The position numbers were made by a program, and so were the translations under genes. Shown in pieces: positions 1-8,870 of a DNA stretch of 64,000 nucleotides; the stretch's first letter is position 1, and every line of letters begins with the position of its first letter. The stretch is from positions 21,685 to 85,684 of the forward strand of contig PHBP01000006.1 in NCBI GenBank assembly GCA_002842035.1, in the 5' to 3' direction. Under the pieces are notes generated by a model, which made no database searches, was not told where the DNA came from, and worked only from the letters and a program-made list of their open reading frames with translations. The stretch is from Candidatus Cloacimonetes bacterium HGW-Cloacimonetes-2. GTDB lineage: Bacteria; Cloacimonadota; Cloacimonadia; Cloacimonadales; Cloacimonadaceae.

Positions 1-2
1 GC

Positions 3-848
3 CTCACAGACGAAGATTATCCGGCAGCATTATCCAGCATCTATACACCACCAATCGTCCTGTATTACCGGGGTGACCTCAAGACCTGCGAGAAGCTGCC
101 GATTTTGGCAGTTGTTGGTACCAGAAAACCCAGTTCTTATGGCCAGGAGATGGCAAGGAAGCTGCTTGCTCCGCTATGTGAACGAGGCGTTACCATTATC
201 AGCGGGTTGGCGATGGGTATCGATACTGTGGCGCATCGGGTGGCACTGGGCAATGGTGCAAAGACTATCGGTGTATTGGCAGGCGGCTTGGAATCGATCT
301 ATCCGCCGATGAACCTCAATCTTGCCAATGAGATCGTGGCAAATGGACTGCTCTTATCCGAGTATGAACCAGGCTCCAAGATGGAGAAATGGAACTTTCC
401 GGCACGGAACAGGATCATCTCTGCTTTGGCTCCTGCAGTCTTTATCGTGGAAGGCTCGATTACCAGCGGTGCATTACTGACCGGGAAATTTGCCCTCGAA
501 CAAGGCAGAGACGTTTGTGCATTGCCCGGCAATATAAACAACATCAACGCCCAAGGACCGAACTATATGATCAAGAGTGGGGCTCGTGCTGTTACTTGTC
601 CCGAAGACCTGATGGATCTATTGGATATCGAGGAGACTGATGATTTGCAGACCGAGATCTTCCCGCAGCTTAGTCCTGAGGAAGAGACGATCTGGCTTCG
701 CCTGAGAGAATCCAGCAGTGAGCTGTCTTTTGATGAGTTGATGCTGGGCAGTGGGCATAATTTTGGCAGGCTGTCTGTGATCCTGCTCAATCTGGAGCTG
801 AAGGGTTTGATCAGCAAAGCCGGCAATGGCGGATACATCTCAAACTGA
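3..848 (+). CDS. dprA: DNA-protecting protein DprA, 5' truncated by window edge
   Basis: DprA (DNA processing protein A, Smf) binds single-stranded DNA entering the cell, shields it from nucleases and loads RecA. The reading frame is open from base 3, so the beginning lies outside the window. The first visible residues carry the YPxxL...PPxVLYxxGD block that precedes the Rossmann fold. The fold follows with VGTRKPSSYG, SGLAMGIDT and the RNRIIS segment. The last ~60 residues look like the DprA winged-helix domain. A TTG at 105 is not the true start, because family homology continues upstream of it. The next gene begins 7 bases after the stop, which suggests co-transcription. The family call is secure; only the N-terminus is missing. 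Confidence 0.95.
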   Translation, partial: LTDEDYPAALSSIYTPPIVLYYRGDLKTCEKLPILAVVGTRKPSSYGQEMARKLLAPLCERGVTIISGLAMGIDTVAHRVALGNGAKTIGVLAGGLESIYPPMNLNLANEIVANGLLLSEYEPGSKMEKWNFPARNRIISALAPAVFIVEGSITSGALLTGKFALEQGRDVCALPGNINNINAQGPNYMIKSGARAVTCPEDLMDLLDIEETDDLQTEIFPQLSPEEETIWLRLRESSSELSFDELMLGSGHNFGRLSVILLNLELKGLISKAGNGGYISN

Positions 849-855
849 GGTAACT

Positions 856-1284
856 ATGGATAATATCGAGTACAAAGTAGTCAAGACCGCGGACCCCGGG
901 CGTATATTAGAGCTCTACCGGCTGGCAGGCTGGTGGGAGATGGATGAGAATCCCGAGTACCTGAAGACGGTGGAAGGTATCATCAGTAATAGCTTTTGCT
1001 TTGTGATAGCGGTGCTGAATCACGAGATTATTGGGATGGGCAGGGCTATCTGCGATGGATTTAGCGATGCCTATATTCAGGATGTAACGGTCGAGAGCAG
1101 CTCTCGGGGAAGGGGCATAGGCAAAGGCATCATCAGATGTCTGATAGAGTTTTTAACTACAAACAAGATTCAATGGATAGGATTGATCAGTGAGCCGGGA
1201 TATGAGCGCTTTTACCAGAGCCTGGGCTTTGATGTGATGCCCGGCTATACTCCCTTCCTGCTGGATCAATCAAAACTTAGGTGA
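856..1284 (+). CDS. GNAT-family N-acetyltransferase
   Basis: This 142-residue protein has the GNAT fold, which transfers an acetyl group from acetyl-CoA to an amine. The acetyl-CoA pyrophosphate loop is visible as RGRGIG at about residues 84-89, after the strand QDVTVE. The segment GYERFYQSLGF near the end is also typical. The ATG at 856 is chosen because GAGG precedes it; an in-frame upstream ATG at 826 would overlap dprA and has no ribosome site. The substrate cannot be read from the sequence. It sits between dprA and a DUF2156 gene, 6 bases from the latter, so it probably belongs to the same transcript. Confidence 0.9.
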   Translation: MDNIEYKVVKTADPGRILELYRLAGWWEMDENPEYLKTVEGIISNSFCFVIAVLNHEIIGMGRAICDGFSDAYIQDVTVESSSRGRGIGKGIIRCLIEFLTTNKIQWIGLISEPGYERFYQSLGFDVMPGYTPFLLDQSKLR

Positions 1285-1290
1285 TTATTG

Positions 1291-2172
1291 ATGTTCAATC
1301 TGGAATCTCTTACTGAAAAGCATATCCCTTTACTAAAGGATTACATAGCAAGTTTCCCCCGGGAATCCTGCGATTATACAGTGGCAAATCTACTTACCTG
1401 GGGCAAGATCTACGACAATCAGGTAGGTGTTTACAAGGAGCAACTGCTCCTGCTCAATCCCAAGTATCAATACCTGCTCTTCCCGATGGGCGAAGATACC
1501 AAGGTCGATTATCTGGTAGAGATCGTAAAGCACTGCCGCAAGGATTATCCCCAGTGTGAGTTGATCCTGGTGCCGGAAGATTATATCCTGCTCAATCCGG
1601 ATATCCACGAAGCATTTACTTTGCAAGATGACCGCGATTGGGCTGATTACGTGCATTCTGTAGAGCGCTTGATCGAGCTGAAAGGCAAGAAACTGGCAAA
1701 GAAGAAGAATCTCATCTCGCAGTTTATCCGTCTTTATCCTGATTACCATATCGTGCCTATCGACAAATCCAAGAAGGACGTAATAATTACCTTTACACAG
1801 AAATGGAAGCGTGAACGCGATATCGAAGGATCCTTTTTGGATAGTGAATACAAGGCCATCATCAATACGATGGATATGTGGGACGATCTACCTTGCGAAG
1901 GAATCATCGTCTGCCACGAGAAACAGATCTATGCTTACTCCATCTTTAGCCCGCTCAGCGAGGATATGGTGGCTGTGCATTACGAGAAGTTTGATCCCGA
2001 TAAGAAGGGCAGCGCTCAGCTGATTAATTGGGAGACTGCCAAACATCTTCACAACCGTTATAAATGGATAAACCGGGAGCAAGACCTTGGTCTCCCCGGC
2101 CTCAGGCAAGCCAAGATGTCTTATGATCCGGATTTCTTGGTCAAATTCATCACTACCCAGCTCAAAATCTAA
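1291..2172 (+). CDS. DUF2156 family protein (GNAT-like, LPG-synthase C-terminal type)
   Basis: The 293-residue protein matches the soluble DUF2156 family, which shares a double GNAT-like fold with the C-terminal domain of lysyl-phosphatidylglycerol synthase. Typical features are ANLLTWGKIY near residue 33, a central basic helix with KGKKLAKKKN, and a C-terminal block ending in REQDLGLPGLRQAKMSY. Members often have no experimentally known substrate. No membrane segment is present, so it should be cytoplasmic. The ATG at 1291 is preferred over the TTG at 1288. It follows the acetyltransferase closely and precedes a lipoprotein gene by 8 bases, consistent with one operon. Confidence 0.8.
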   Translation: MFNLESLTEKHIPLLKDYIASFPRESCDYTVANLLTWGKIYDNQVGVYKEQLLLLNPKYQYLLFPMGEDTKVDYLVEIVKHCRKDYPQCELILVPEDYILLNPDIHEAFTLQDDRDWADYVHSVERLIELKGKKLAKKKNLISQFIRLYPDYHIVPIDKSKKDVIITFTQKWKRERDIEGSFLDSEYKAIINTMDMWDDLPCEGIIVCHEKQIYAYSIFSPLSEDMVAVHYEKFDPDKKGSAQLINWETAKHLHNRYKWINREQDLGLPGLRQAKMSYDPDFLVKFITTQLKI

Positions 2173-2180
2173 GAGGAATT

Positions 2181-2867
2181 ATGATGAAAGCTCAGGTAAA
2201 CATACTCCTACTGGCAGTCTTGGCACTGCTGACTCTCTCTGCTTGCGAATCAGGAGCAGAGCTAAAGGTTTTCAACCGCACCAGCTTCCCCGTTTTTGTG
2301 AGGATGGAAGGCACTTCCGAAGTAGCAATTCCAGCTGGCGGAGAACATAGCTTTGATGTGGAAACCGAGACCCAAAGCTTCCTGACCGGAACAATCAGGG
2401 AAGCAAAGAGCGTCTGGGCAACCGGCGAGACCTACCGGATTTATGATAGATTCACAAATACCTGGACCGATAGCACCGAGGTCATCTTTGAACCCGGAAA
2501 AACCACCAAAATCTATATGGATCCAAACCGCGCCAGCATCAAGATCCTCAACAGCTGCCCCCGCACCATACGTAATATCGACATATTCAGGCACGACTTC
2601 GTAATCCCGACCAGGATAGCCACTATGGAAAATCTTGGTCCAAACCAGATGCGCTACATTACAGTAAATTACTCCATCCCGGTTGATTCTTCCGTCCAAC
2701 CCTGGACTCCCACACCCAGTACAAATTACTATTACTACGCTATCATTTATTTTTCCGATTCAGAGTACTACACTTACGGGGGAGAAAACACTATCCTCTA
2801 CAAGGATCAGCAGTACCTGATCACCCACGTAGATATCGAAAAATCTCCAAAGGAGCATACTAAATGA
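2181..2867 (+). CDS. Predicted lipoprotein of unknown function
   Basis: The 228-residue protein starts with a hydrophobic signal sequence ending in LSAC, a lipobox with the lipidated cysteine at about residue 22. It is therefore probably anchored in the inner or outer membrane facing the periplasm. GAGGAA precedes the ATG. The rest is rich in beta strand and aromatic residues, with no enzymatic motif I recognise. The stop overlaps the start of the M16 peptidase gene in an ATGA junction, so the two are likely made together. A role beside the peptidase is possible but is only context inference. Confidence 0.8.
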   Translation: MMKAQVNILLLAVLALLTLSACESGAELKVFNRTSFPVFVRMEGTSEVAIPAGGEHSFDVETETQSFLTGTIREAKSVWATGETYRIYDRFTNTWTDSTEVIFEPGKTTKIYMDPNRASIKILNSCPRTIRNIDIFRHDFVIPTRIATMENLGPNQMRYITVNYSIPVDSSVQPWTPTPSTNYYYYAIIYFSDSEYYTYGGENTILYKDQQYLITHVDIEKSPKEHTK

Positions 2868-5680
2868 ACTTAAAGGGTTTGTTAATCCTTGCAATACTGA
2901 TAGTGGCAAGCCTGGCCTATGCCACAATTGACCCCTCTTTAGCGCAATATCCATTGCCCCAGGATCCAGCCGTTGTAAGCGGGAGACTGCCAAACGGTCT
3001 GAAATATTTCGTCCAACAAAATTCTGTCCCCGCTGGCAAGGTAGAGCTTCGCCTGATGGTAAACGCAGGCTCTATCTGTGAAGACGACGATCAACGCGGT
3101 CTTGCTCACTTTACTGAGCATATGCTTTTCAATGGTACTCGCAGCTTCCCCAAATCAGAGATGATAGACTTCCTGAATTCAGTCGGAATGGGTTATATGA
3201 ACGGTCTCAACGGGATGACGAGTTACGACTACACCGTCTATATGTTCAGCCTTCCCACCCGGGATCAAGAGGTCTTACAACGTGGATTCCTGCTACTATC
3301 AGAGATGGCACACGCAGCCAATTTTGATCCTATAGAATTGGAGAAAGAGCGCGGTGTGATCATCGAAGAGTGGCGTATGGGTCAAAATGCCGATAGCAGA
3401 GTGCGCGAACGTACCAATGAGATCAATTTCCAGGGCAGCAGATACACAGAGCGCAGCCCGATCGGAACTTATGATGTCCTCAGCACCTTTACCCGCGAGC
3501 AGATCCTGCGCTTTTACAACGACTGGTACAGGCCCGACCTTCAGACCGTCGTAGTAGTGGGAGATATCAGTCCTGAGGCAGCAGTTGAGCTGATCACTGA
3601 TTACTTTGGGGTCATACCTGCCCGGGAAAATCCCCGTGAGAGAATGATCTATCCCGTTCCCGGTCACGACGAGCCTCGCAGCGTGATCGCCACTGATCCT
3701 GAGCTCAATCAAAGCACTGTCCAGGTAAACTGGAAACGCGATCCCTACAGCACTCAAACTCTGGGAGATTACTACGCGGACATCCGCCGTAATCTCTTTT
3801 ATGATATGATCAATAGCCGCCTGGGAGAGATCAATCGCCAGGCAAGCCCGCCTTTCCTCGCCGCTTATGCCTATGAATACGCGATCATACAGCCTTTGAC
3901 ACAAGTAAGCCTGATTGCTATGATTGGCGACAATCAGGCAGAGACTGCTCTCTTTACCCTCTTGACCGAGGTCGAACGTATCCGTCAATATGGATTTACC
4001 CTGCCGGAGCTTCAGCGGGCAAAGCAGAGCCTGGTTCGCCGTTATGAGAATGCCTTGGCAGAACAGGCTACCCGTGAATCCGGACGTATTACCTGGAACT
4101 TTATGGCTCCTGCTTTCAATGGAGATGCTATCCTCAGTCCGGAGCAAGAATACGCCCTTGCCAGCACTCTGATCCCCGAAGTAAGCTTGGAAGAATGCAA
4201 CCAAATGATCAACCAGATGATCGGCAGCCGCAACCAAGTGATCTCCGTACAAGCTGTGCAAAAAGCCAATGTAGCTTATCCCAATCCCGAGGCACTGCTG
4301 GCTCTGGCAAACCGGATGGAAGGAACCGAACTCACCCCTTATGAGGACAACAGCAGCGATGAGCCCATCCTGGCTGAAATCCCCGCGCCCGGCACGATCA
4401 CAGAAGAGATCAGCTATCCCGGCTCCGGGATCAAGCGCTGGAAACTATCCAATGGCATCACCATCTACCTCAAAAAGACCGATTTTCGTGCTGATGAAAT
4501 CCGCGTGATCGCCACCAGCCCCGGAGGTTACTCCCAAATCTCTGAGAATGATCTGGTCTCAGCCAGAATGCTTAATTCCTACCTCAGCGAAGCCGGTATC
4601 GGCAATCTTGACCCGGTGCAATTGGAACGCACCCTCTCCGGACATATCGTCTCGCTCGATACAGAGCTTGGTCGCTACAGCGAAGGCTTTTCCGGAAGCT
4701 GTTCTCCCAACGATCTGGAGACTTTCTTCCAGTTGATCTACCAATACAGCCGTGCTCCCCGCTGGAATCAGGACAACCTGAGCTCCGTGATCAACCGCAA
4801 TATCCCAATCTTTGAGAATCGCTCGCTCGATCCTGAGACAGCTTTCTTTGATACCCTCTGGGTAGTCTCCAAGACTATCAGTCCCTACAACCGCAATCTG
4901 TATGCCAGCGACCTGCCCGGGGTAAATCTCGATGCTCTTTCCCGCATCCACGCTGACCGCTTTGGCGATTTCAGCGATTTCAATTTCTTCATTATCGGCA
5001 ATTTTGACGAAGCTGCTTTAAGAAATCTCAGCACTATCTACCTCGCCAATCTGCCTGCAGCCAGACGCGCAGATATCATCCCGGATCTGGGTATTCGCCC
5101 TGTGATGGGACATATGGATGTAATCTTTGAGAAAGGCGGAGCAGACAAGAGCTATGTAGGTTTGATCACCAACGGCCTCAATACGACCAATCCCGATGAT
5201 AATGCCCAGCGTGAAGCTATGCTGATGGTGCTCAATGAAAAACTCCGTGAAAACATCCGCGAGGAACGCAGCGGTGTTTACTTTGTCCAAGCCGTGCTCT
5301 CCACCGAGAAGTATCCCTATCCCTACTACACTCTGCAGACCATAATGTCCTGCTCCGCGGATCGTGTGGATGAACTCTCGGATGCCATCATCGCCACTAT
5401 GGACAGCCTCAAAGCAGGTCTATTTGACGACAAGTACGTGGATACCGCCCGTGTAACCCTGCTGCAGAGCCATACCCAATCCATCCGTCAAAACCGCTAT
5501 TGGCTCAGCAATATGGTCACCAGTGTCCGCAATGGACGCCCCATCGACCAGTTCCTGGATAATCCCCGTAGGTACCAAAGCATCAGCAAGCAAAGCATCA
5601 TCGCTTCCGCCCGCAAGTATCTTGCCACAGATCAATCCCTGATCAAGCTGGTGATGATGCCCGCCAGAAGCAACCAGTAA
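2864..5680 (+). CDS. M16 family zinc metallopeptidase (pitrilysin-like, two-domain)
   Basis: The 938-residue protein begins with a signal peptide (hydrophobic residues 5-20, then ATIDP), so it acts outside the cytoplasm. The inverted zinc motif HxxEH is present as HFTEH at residues 82-86, followed by a likely third ligand, Glu162, in KERGVIIEEW. The N-terminal active M16 domain is followed by a second M16-like half starting near residue 525 (GIKRWKLSNGITIYLKK), which lacks the HxxEH pattern. This active-plus-inactive arrangement is normal for the family. It probably degrades peptides in the periplasm. It overlaps the preceding lipoprotein gene by 4 bases and is followed by a clear terminator at 5709. 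Confidence 0.93.
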   Translation: MNLKGLLILAILIVASLAYATIDPSLAQYPLPQDPAVVSGRLPNGLKYFVQQNSVPAGKVELRLMVNAGSICEDDDQRGLAHFTEHMLFNGTRSFPKSEMIDFLNSVGMGYMNGLNGMTSYDYTVYMFSLPTRDQEVLQRGFLLLSEMAHAANFDPIELEKERGVIIEEWRMGQNADSRVRERTNEINFQGSRYTERSPIGTYDVLSTFTREQILRFYNDWYRPDLQTVVVVGDISPEAAVELITDYFGVIPARENPRERMIYPVPGHDEPRSVIATDPELNQSTVQVNWKRDPYSTQTLGDYYADIRRNLFYDMINSRLGEINRQASPPFLAAYAYEYAIIQPLTQVSLIAMIGDNQAETALFTLLTEVERIRQYGFTLPELQRAKQSLVRRYENALAEQATRESGRITWNFMAPAFNGDAILSPEQEYALASTLIPEVSLEECNQMINQMIGSRNQVISVQAVQKANVAYPNPEALLALANRMEGTELTPYEDNSSDEPILAEIPAPGTITEEISYPGSGIKRWKLSNGITIYLKKTDFRADEIRVIATSPGGYSQISENDLVSARMLNSYLSEAGIGNLDPVQLERTLSGHIVSLDTELGRYSEGFSGSCSPNDLETFFQLIYQYSRAPRWNQDNLSSVINRNIPIFENRSLDPETAFFDTLWVVSKTISPYNRNLYASDLPGVNLDALSRIHADRFGDFSDFNFFIIGNFDEAALRNLSTIYLANLPAARRADIIPDLGIRPVMGHMDVIFEKGGADKSYVGLITNGLNTTNPDDNAQREAMLMVLNEKLRENIREERSGVYFVQAVLSTEKYPYPYYTLQTIMSCSADRVDELSDAIIATMDSLKAGLFDDKYVDTARVTLLQSHTQSIRQNRYWLSNMVTSVRNGRPIDQFLDNPRRYQSISKQSIIASARKYLATDQSLIKLVMMPARSNQ

Positions 5681-5708
5681 TCTACATACAGCAAAGATAT
5701 ATTGTAAA

Positions 5709-5735
5709 GCCGGGAGCCTATCCCGGCTTTTTTGT
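5709..5735 (+). terminator. Rho-independent terminator after M16 peptidase gene
   Basis: A 7-bp GC-rich stem (GCCGGGA, loop GCCTA, TCCCGGC) is followed directly by a run of six T. It lies 28 bases after the peptidase stop codon and would end the transcript that includes dprA to the peptidase. Confidence 0.9.
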
Positions 5736-5812
5736 GTAGAGGCTATGCATAGCAGAATAGACACTATTGACACCGAGCCTGACTACTAAGCTTCAGGTCG
5801 CTTGACACTACC

Positions 5813-5844
5813 AAAGAAAAAGCACCGCTCGTAAAAGCGGTGCC
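5813..5844 (-). terminator. Rho-independent terminator of the TldD/TldE operon
   Basis: Read on the minus strand, an 8-bp stem (GCACCGCT with AGCGGTGC) closes a 6-base loop and is followed by TTTTTCTTT. It lies about 90 bases beyond the stop of the downstream protease-family gene at 5933. It faces the peptidase terminator at 5709, so the convergent transcripts each have their own stop signal. Confidence 0.88.
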
Positions 5845-5932
5845 TTGTTCAGGAGGTGCGGACCAATGACCCGCATTTTATTCATTCGGATCAGAGCAGG
5901 TAGTTGGACTCGCCTGATCCGGAGCTAGGGTC

Positions 5933-7213
5933 TTAGAAGGATGTCTTGTCCACAAAGTTGAAGGCATCGATCAACATCGGAGGTATCTTGGCATAGCCTT
6001 CTACTCCAACGCTTTCACCCATTGCCAGGATGCGACGCGTCACTTCGTGAGGAATCTCGTTCCATCTCAGGTTGTTGACCGCGTGCTTGATCTTGCCCTT
6101 CTCGAAGTAGAGCACACCATCACGCGTCATACCGGTAAGTTCACCACGCTTCATATCAACGACCCTGATATACCAGAATCTGTTGATAATCAGTCCCTTG
6201 GGCACGAGCTTCATCATCTCGGCTTCTGTAGTTCCTTCACCAGGAACATAGATATTGTATAGCTGTGAAGGCTTGGCTTTCTTTTCCTGAGCCCAGTATC
6301 TGTTGGTCGGCATAGTAAGCAGCTTACCCTTGTTCACCCAGGTAATTTCCTCGGAAGGCAGACCGTCTGATACAAACGGCGGTGCGATCAGATCCTTGTC
6401 CTTGAGGGTTGACATCAGCGAAAACTTCTTGCCAAAGAAGTTCTTACCAAGCTGATCAGTAAAGGGTGTAAAGCCTTCATCTGCCTGACGGCGATTCATA
6501 AACCAGCTCATAAAGCTGATTAGCTCGATCAATGCTTCCGGACGGATGATCACCGGGATGCGCTGTGGCTCAAAGGGCTTTTGCTGTACCAGGCTATCCA
6601 TCTGAGAGGAGAGCCGATCGAGCTCGTTCTTGAGCTTGAACTTTGCATAGTCCTTGTGGTTAAAGGACACCTTGGTCTCGGCTTCGCCTTTCTTCATCGT
6701 CATAGAGTGGCCAAATTCGCTAAAAGATGAATCTGCATATAGGCCTTTTTTGGTGGCGATGATACTGCGCTGGATATGCTTTTCGGTCATACCGGAGACT
6801 CTGGCATCCTGCTTCTCGGCGTGAGCGATCGACTTGCGCACAATCTCCACCATCTCGGCAGGCTCCAATTTGGCAGTTGCTTCGATCAGATTGACCGGCT
6901 TGGGATAGACTTGCTTGCCCAAAGTCGGCATATACTCAGGATCAGGCTGATTGGAGATAGCAGTATTCTGAGCAGTGGCAATCAGATCCTTGAGCGAGTT
7001 CTCATCGAGTTGATTCGTCCTGGCTTTACCGGTCTTGTTATCATAGGCCACTTCCAGGCTAAGCTGCAGATTATCCCCGGCAATGTGCTGGGTGATGGTA
7101 TTCTGGGCAAAGCGGGTCTCGTGGCTGTCTTTGGTCCAGATCGAGATGCTGTAATCATCTGCCTTGCAGTTCTTTTCTATATAGCGAAGTGCTTTTTCGA
7201 TGTTCTTGCTCAT
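5933..7213 (-). CDS. pmbA: TldE/PmbA-type metalloprotease-family protein
   Basis: This 426-residue protein is the smaller member of a TldD/TldE pair. In E. coli the TldD-TldE heterodimer trims peptides such as microcin B17 precursor and the CcdA antitoxin. TldE has no zinc site of its own, and no HExxxH motif is seen here. The family fold is supported by the N-terminal AxxYSISIWT...ETRFAQNTI block and a C-terminal RVVDMKRGELTGMTRDG-like segment. The ATG at 7213 is used because GGGAGG precedes it; the open frame extends upstream only as overlap with tldD. Its start overlaps the tldD stop by 4 bases. A terminator follows at 5844. Confidence 0.88.
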   Translation of the reverse strand: MSKNIEKALRYIEKNCKADDYSISIWTKDSHETRFAQNTITQHIAGDNLQLSLEVAYDNKTGKARTNQLDENSLKDLIATAQNTAISNQPDPEYMPTLGKQVYPKPVNLIEATAKLEPAEMVEIVRKSIAHAEKQDARVSGMTEKHIQRSIIATKKGLYADSSFSEFGHSMTMKKGEAETKVSFNHKDYAKFKLKNELDRLSSQMDSLVQQKPFEPQRIPVIIRPEALIELISFMSWFMNRRQADEGFTPFTDQLGKNFFGKKFSLMSTLKDKDLIAPPFVSDGLPSEEITWVNKGKLLTMPTNRYWAQEKKAKPSQLYNIYVPGEGTTEAEMMKLVPKGLIINRFWYIRVVDMKRGELTGMTRDGVLYFEKGKIKHAVNNLRWNEIPHEVTRRILAMGESVGVEGYAKIPPMLIDAFNFVDKTSF

Positions 7214-8652
7214 TGGGAACCTCCCACTCTGATATTGCGGAATCTGGCAGGAGCCGATCCATGCGTCATCCTGGCTGTTTGCGAAGGCTGACCCTTGCCG
7301 CAATTTACTACTCCAAAGGGTTGCCAAAAGCGTTCATCACAGATCGCATCGCAGCTATTCCAAAACTCCGGATTGTTCGATTTGTAGAGCACTTTCTTCA
7401 AGGGCCGGCTCAGCTTGCCATTCTTGATCTCCCAAAACAGATCCCCACCAAATTGGAAATTGACCCTGTGCTGATCGATCGAGAAGCTCCCGCGTCCTTG
7501 AATATATACTCCATCTTCCGTATCGGCAATCAGTTCTGCCGGTGTAAGCGGCTTGGTACCGGGCAATAGATAGAGATTGGGTATGCGGTTGATCGGCTGA
7601 TCATAATAGTAGGTAGCGCGATTGCAACCGCGGGAGTGATTCAAGCCTATCTCCATCGCTGTGTCGCGGGTGCTGCCGTATTCATTCAGGATACCATCTT
7701 TGATGATATGCCACTTCTGTCCAGGCACGCCATCATCATCAAATCCCGCAGTTGCCAAGCCTTGCGGCAAGGTGTTATCACCTACGAAATTGACGATCTC
7801 GCTGCCATAACGGTAGTTCTTCAGCTTTTCTGGTGTGGCAAAGGAGATCCCGGCAAAATCTGCCTCCCAGCCCAAAACGCGATCGAGCTCGGTGGGATGT
7901 CCAACACTCTCGTGCATCGTAAGCCCCAGATGATTGGGATCGAGGATCAGGGTGCGACGCTTTTCTTCGCCCAAAGTCCCTGCCTTGACCTTCATCAAAG
8001 CTTCTTCGGCTATCTGGGGAGCTTTACCCAGGAGGTCCAGCTCTTCAATCCATTCCCAGCCGACTGCTCTACCGCCCTCGTCAAAGGTACGGCTCTGGCT
8101 GTCGCCATCCAGCACTGCAGTAGCGGTAATCAGAGGATTGATAAACTGAGTGGTGATATCCAGCTTGCTGCCCAGGGTCGAGGCAAAGAGCTTCTCATCC
8201 TTGTTCATCAGGATGTAAAAGACTGCCTGGCGGATACCTTCATAGTTTTTGATGGTCTTGTTCACTTCCATCATCAGCTCGATCTTTTCGTTCATCGGGA
8301 TATCGAAAGGATCAATCTCGACGGGAGTCCTGTAGGTCGCAATGTAGCTGCGTTCGGGAGCCAAATGCAGGCCTGCGCCCTTGCGGGCACGAGCGCTGAG
8401 CTTGGCGATCTCAAAGGCGCGGGTAACGGTTGCAGCCAATGATTTTTCATTGAATTGATTGGAGTGGGCAAAGCCCCAGACTCCGTCCTTAAACACGCGG
8501 ATTCCATAACCGTGCAAGACGTTACTGGATGTGTTTTTCAGGCTCAGATTCTGCAGATAGATCATCTGCGTGGTGGTCTTCTGAATCCTGATATCGGCAT
8601 AATCCGCACCGAGGGAAAGTGCCTTGTTCATTGCGAGATCGAGATAGTCCAT
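7210..8652 (-). CDS. tldD: TldD-type zinc metalloprotease
   Basis: The 480-residue protein carries the TldD metal motif HExxxH as HESVGH at residues 247-252 (followed by PTELDR), which binds the catalytic zinc. A conserved glycine/cysteine-rich stretch later in the protein (near GLNHSRGCNRATYYYD and the C-terminal TCxKGQP-like NCGKGQP) also fits the family. The protein is cytosolic, without signal peptide. With its partner gene, which overlaps its stop by 4 bases, it would form a heterodimer whose narrow chamber admits only unfolded or small peptides. Natural substrates in this organism are unknown. Length and motif are normal for TldD. Confidence 0.93.
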   Translation of the reverse strand: MDYLDLAMNKALSLGADYADIRIQKTTTQMIYLQNLSLKNTSSNVLHGYGIRVFKDGVWGFAHSNQFNEKSLAATVTRAFEIAKLSARARKGAGLHLAPERSYIATYRTPVEIDPFDIPMNEKIELMMEVNKTIKNYEGIRQAVFYILMNKDEKLFASTLGSKLDITTQFINPLITATAVLDGDSQSRTFDEGGRAVGWEWIEELDLLGKAPQIAEEALMKVKAGTLGEEKRRTLILDPNHLGLTMHESVGHPTELDRVLGWEADFAGISFATPEKLKNYRYGSEIVNFVGDNTLPQGLATAGFDDDGVPGQKWHIIKDGILNEYGSTRDTAMEIGLNHSRGCNRATYYYDQPINRIPNLYLLPGTKPLTPAELIADTEDGVYIQGRGSFSIDQHRVNFQFGGDLFWEIKNGKLSRPLKKVLYKSNNPEFWNSCDAICDERFWQPFGVVNCGKGQPSQTARMTHGSAPARFRNIRVGGSQ

Positions 8653-8672
8653 ATCATCTCCCGTTATTTATT

Positions 8673-8723
8673 GTTTCAAAAATATACTCCAGCCCCAGTT
8701 AGTCTGAAAAGACTCTCCGGGGC
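8673..8723 (-). terminator. Probable terminator of the winged-helix regulator/peptide transcript
   Basis: On the minus strand a long imperfect stem, GCCCC...AGTCT closed by a short loop, then AGACT...GGGGC (plus-strand positions 8692-8723), is followed by a T-rich tract (TATATTTTTG). It lies about 30 bases after the small ORF ending at 8752 and just before tldD begins, so it would separate the two transcription units. Confidence 0.65.
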
Positions 8724-8751
8724 TGGTGATCCTTGTAGCACATCATTTTAG

Positions 8752-8859
8752 TTACTTGAGGGCTTGCATTACGGCGGAAGGGACTACGGGGTTTCCATAA
8801 GCGAGGCCGTTGCGTTGGCTCAGCCATTGGCTCAGGACGGTCGATTTTGTGTTTTTCAT
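8752..8859 (-). CDS. Possible 35-residue small protein downstream of the regulator
   Basis: A short open frame begins 11 bases after the stop codon of the winged-helix gene and is preceded by a very good ribosome site (GGAGGAACC, then ATG). An alternative ATG overlaps the regulator stop as TAATG and would add four residues. The peptide is polar at the start (MKNTKSTVLSQWLSQRN) and ends VVPSAVMQALK. It has no membrane segment and no family I recognise. A terminator lies about 30 bases after its stop. Ribosome site, coupling and terminator all argue for translation, but shortness leaves real doubt. Confidence 0.45.
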   Translation of the reverse strand: MKNTKSTVLSQWLSQRNGLAYGNPVVPSAVMQALK

Positions 8860-8870
8860 TGGTTCCTCCA

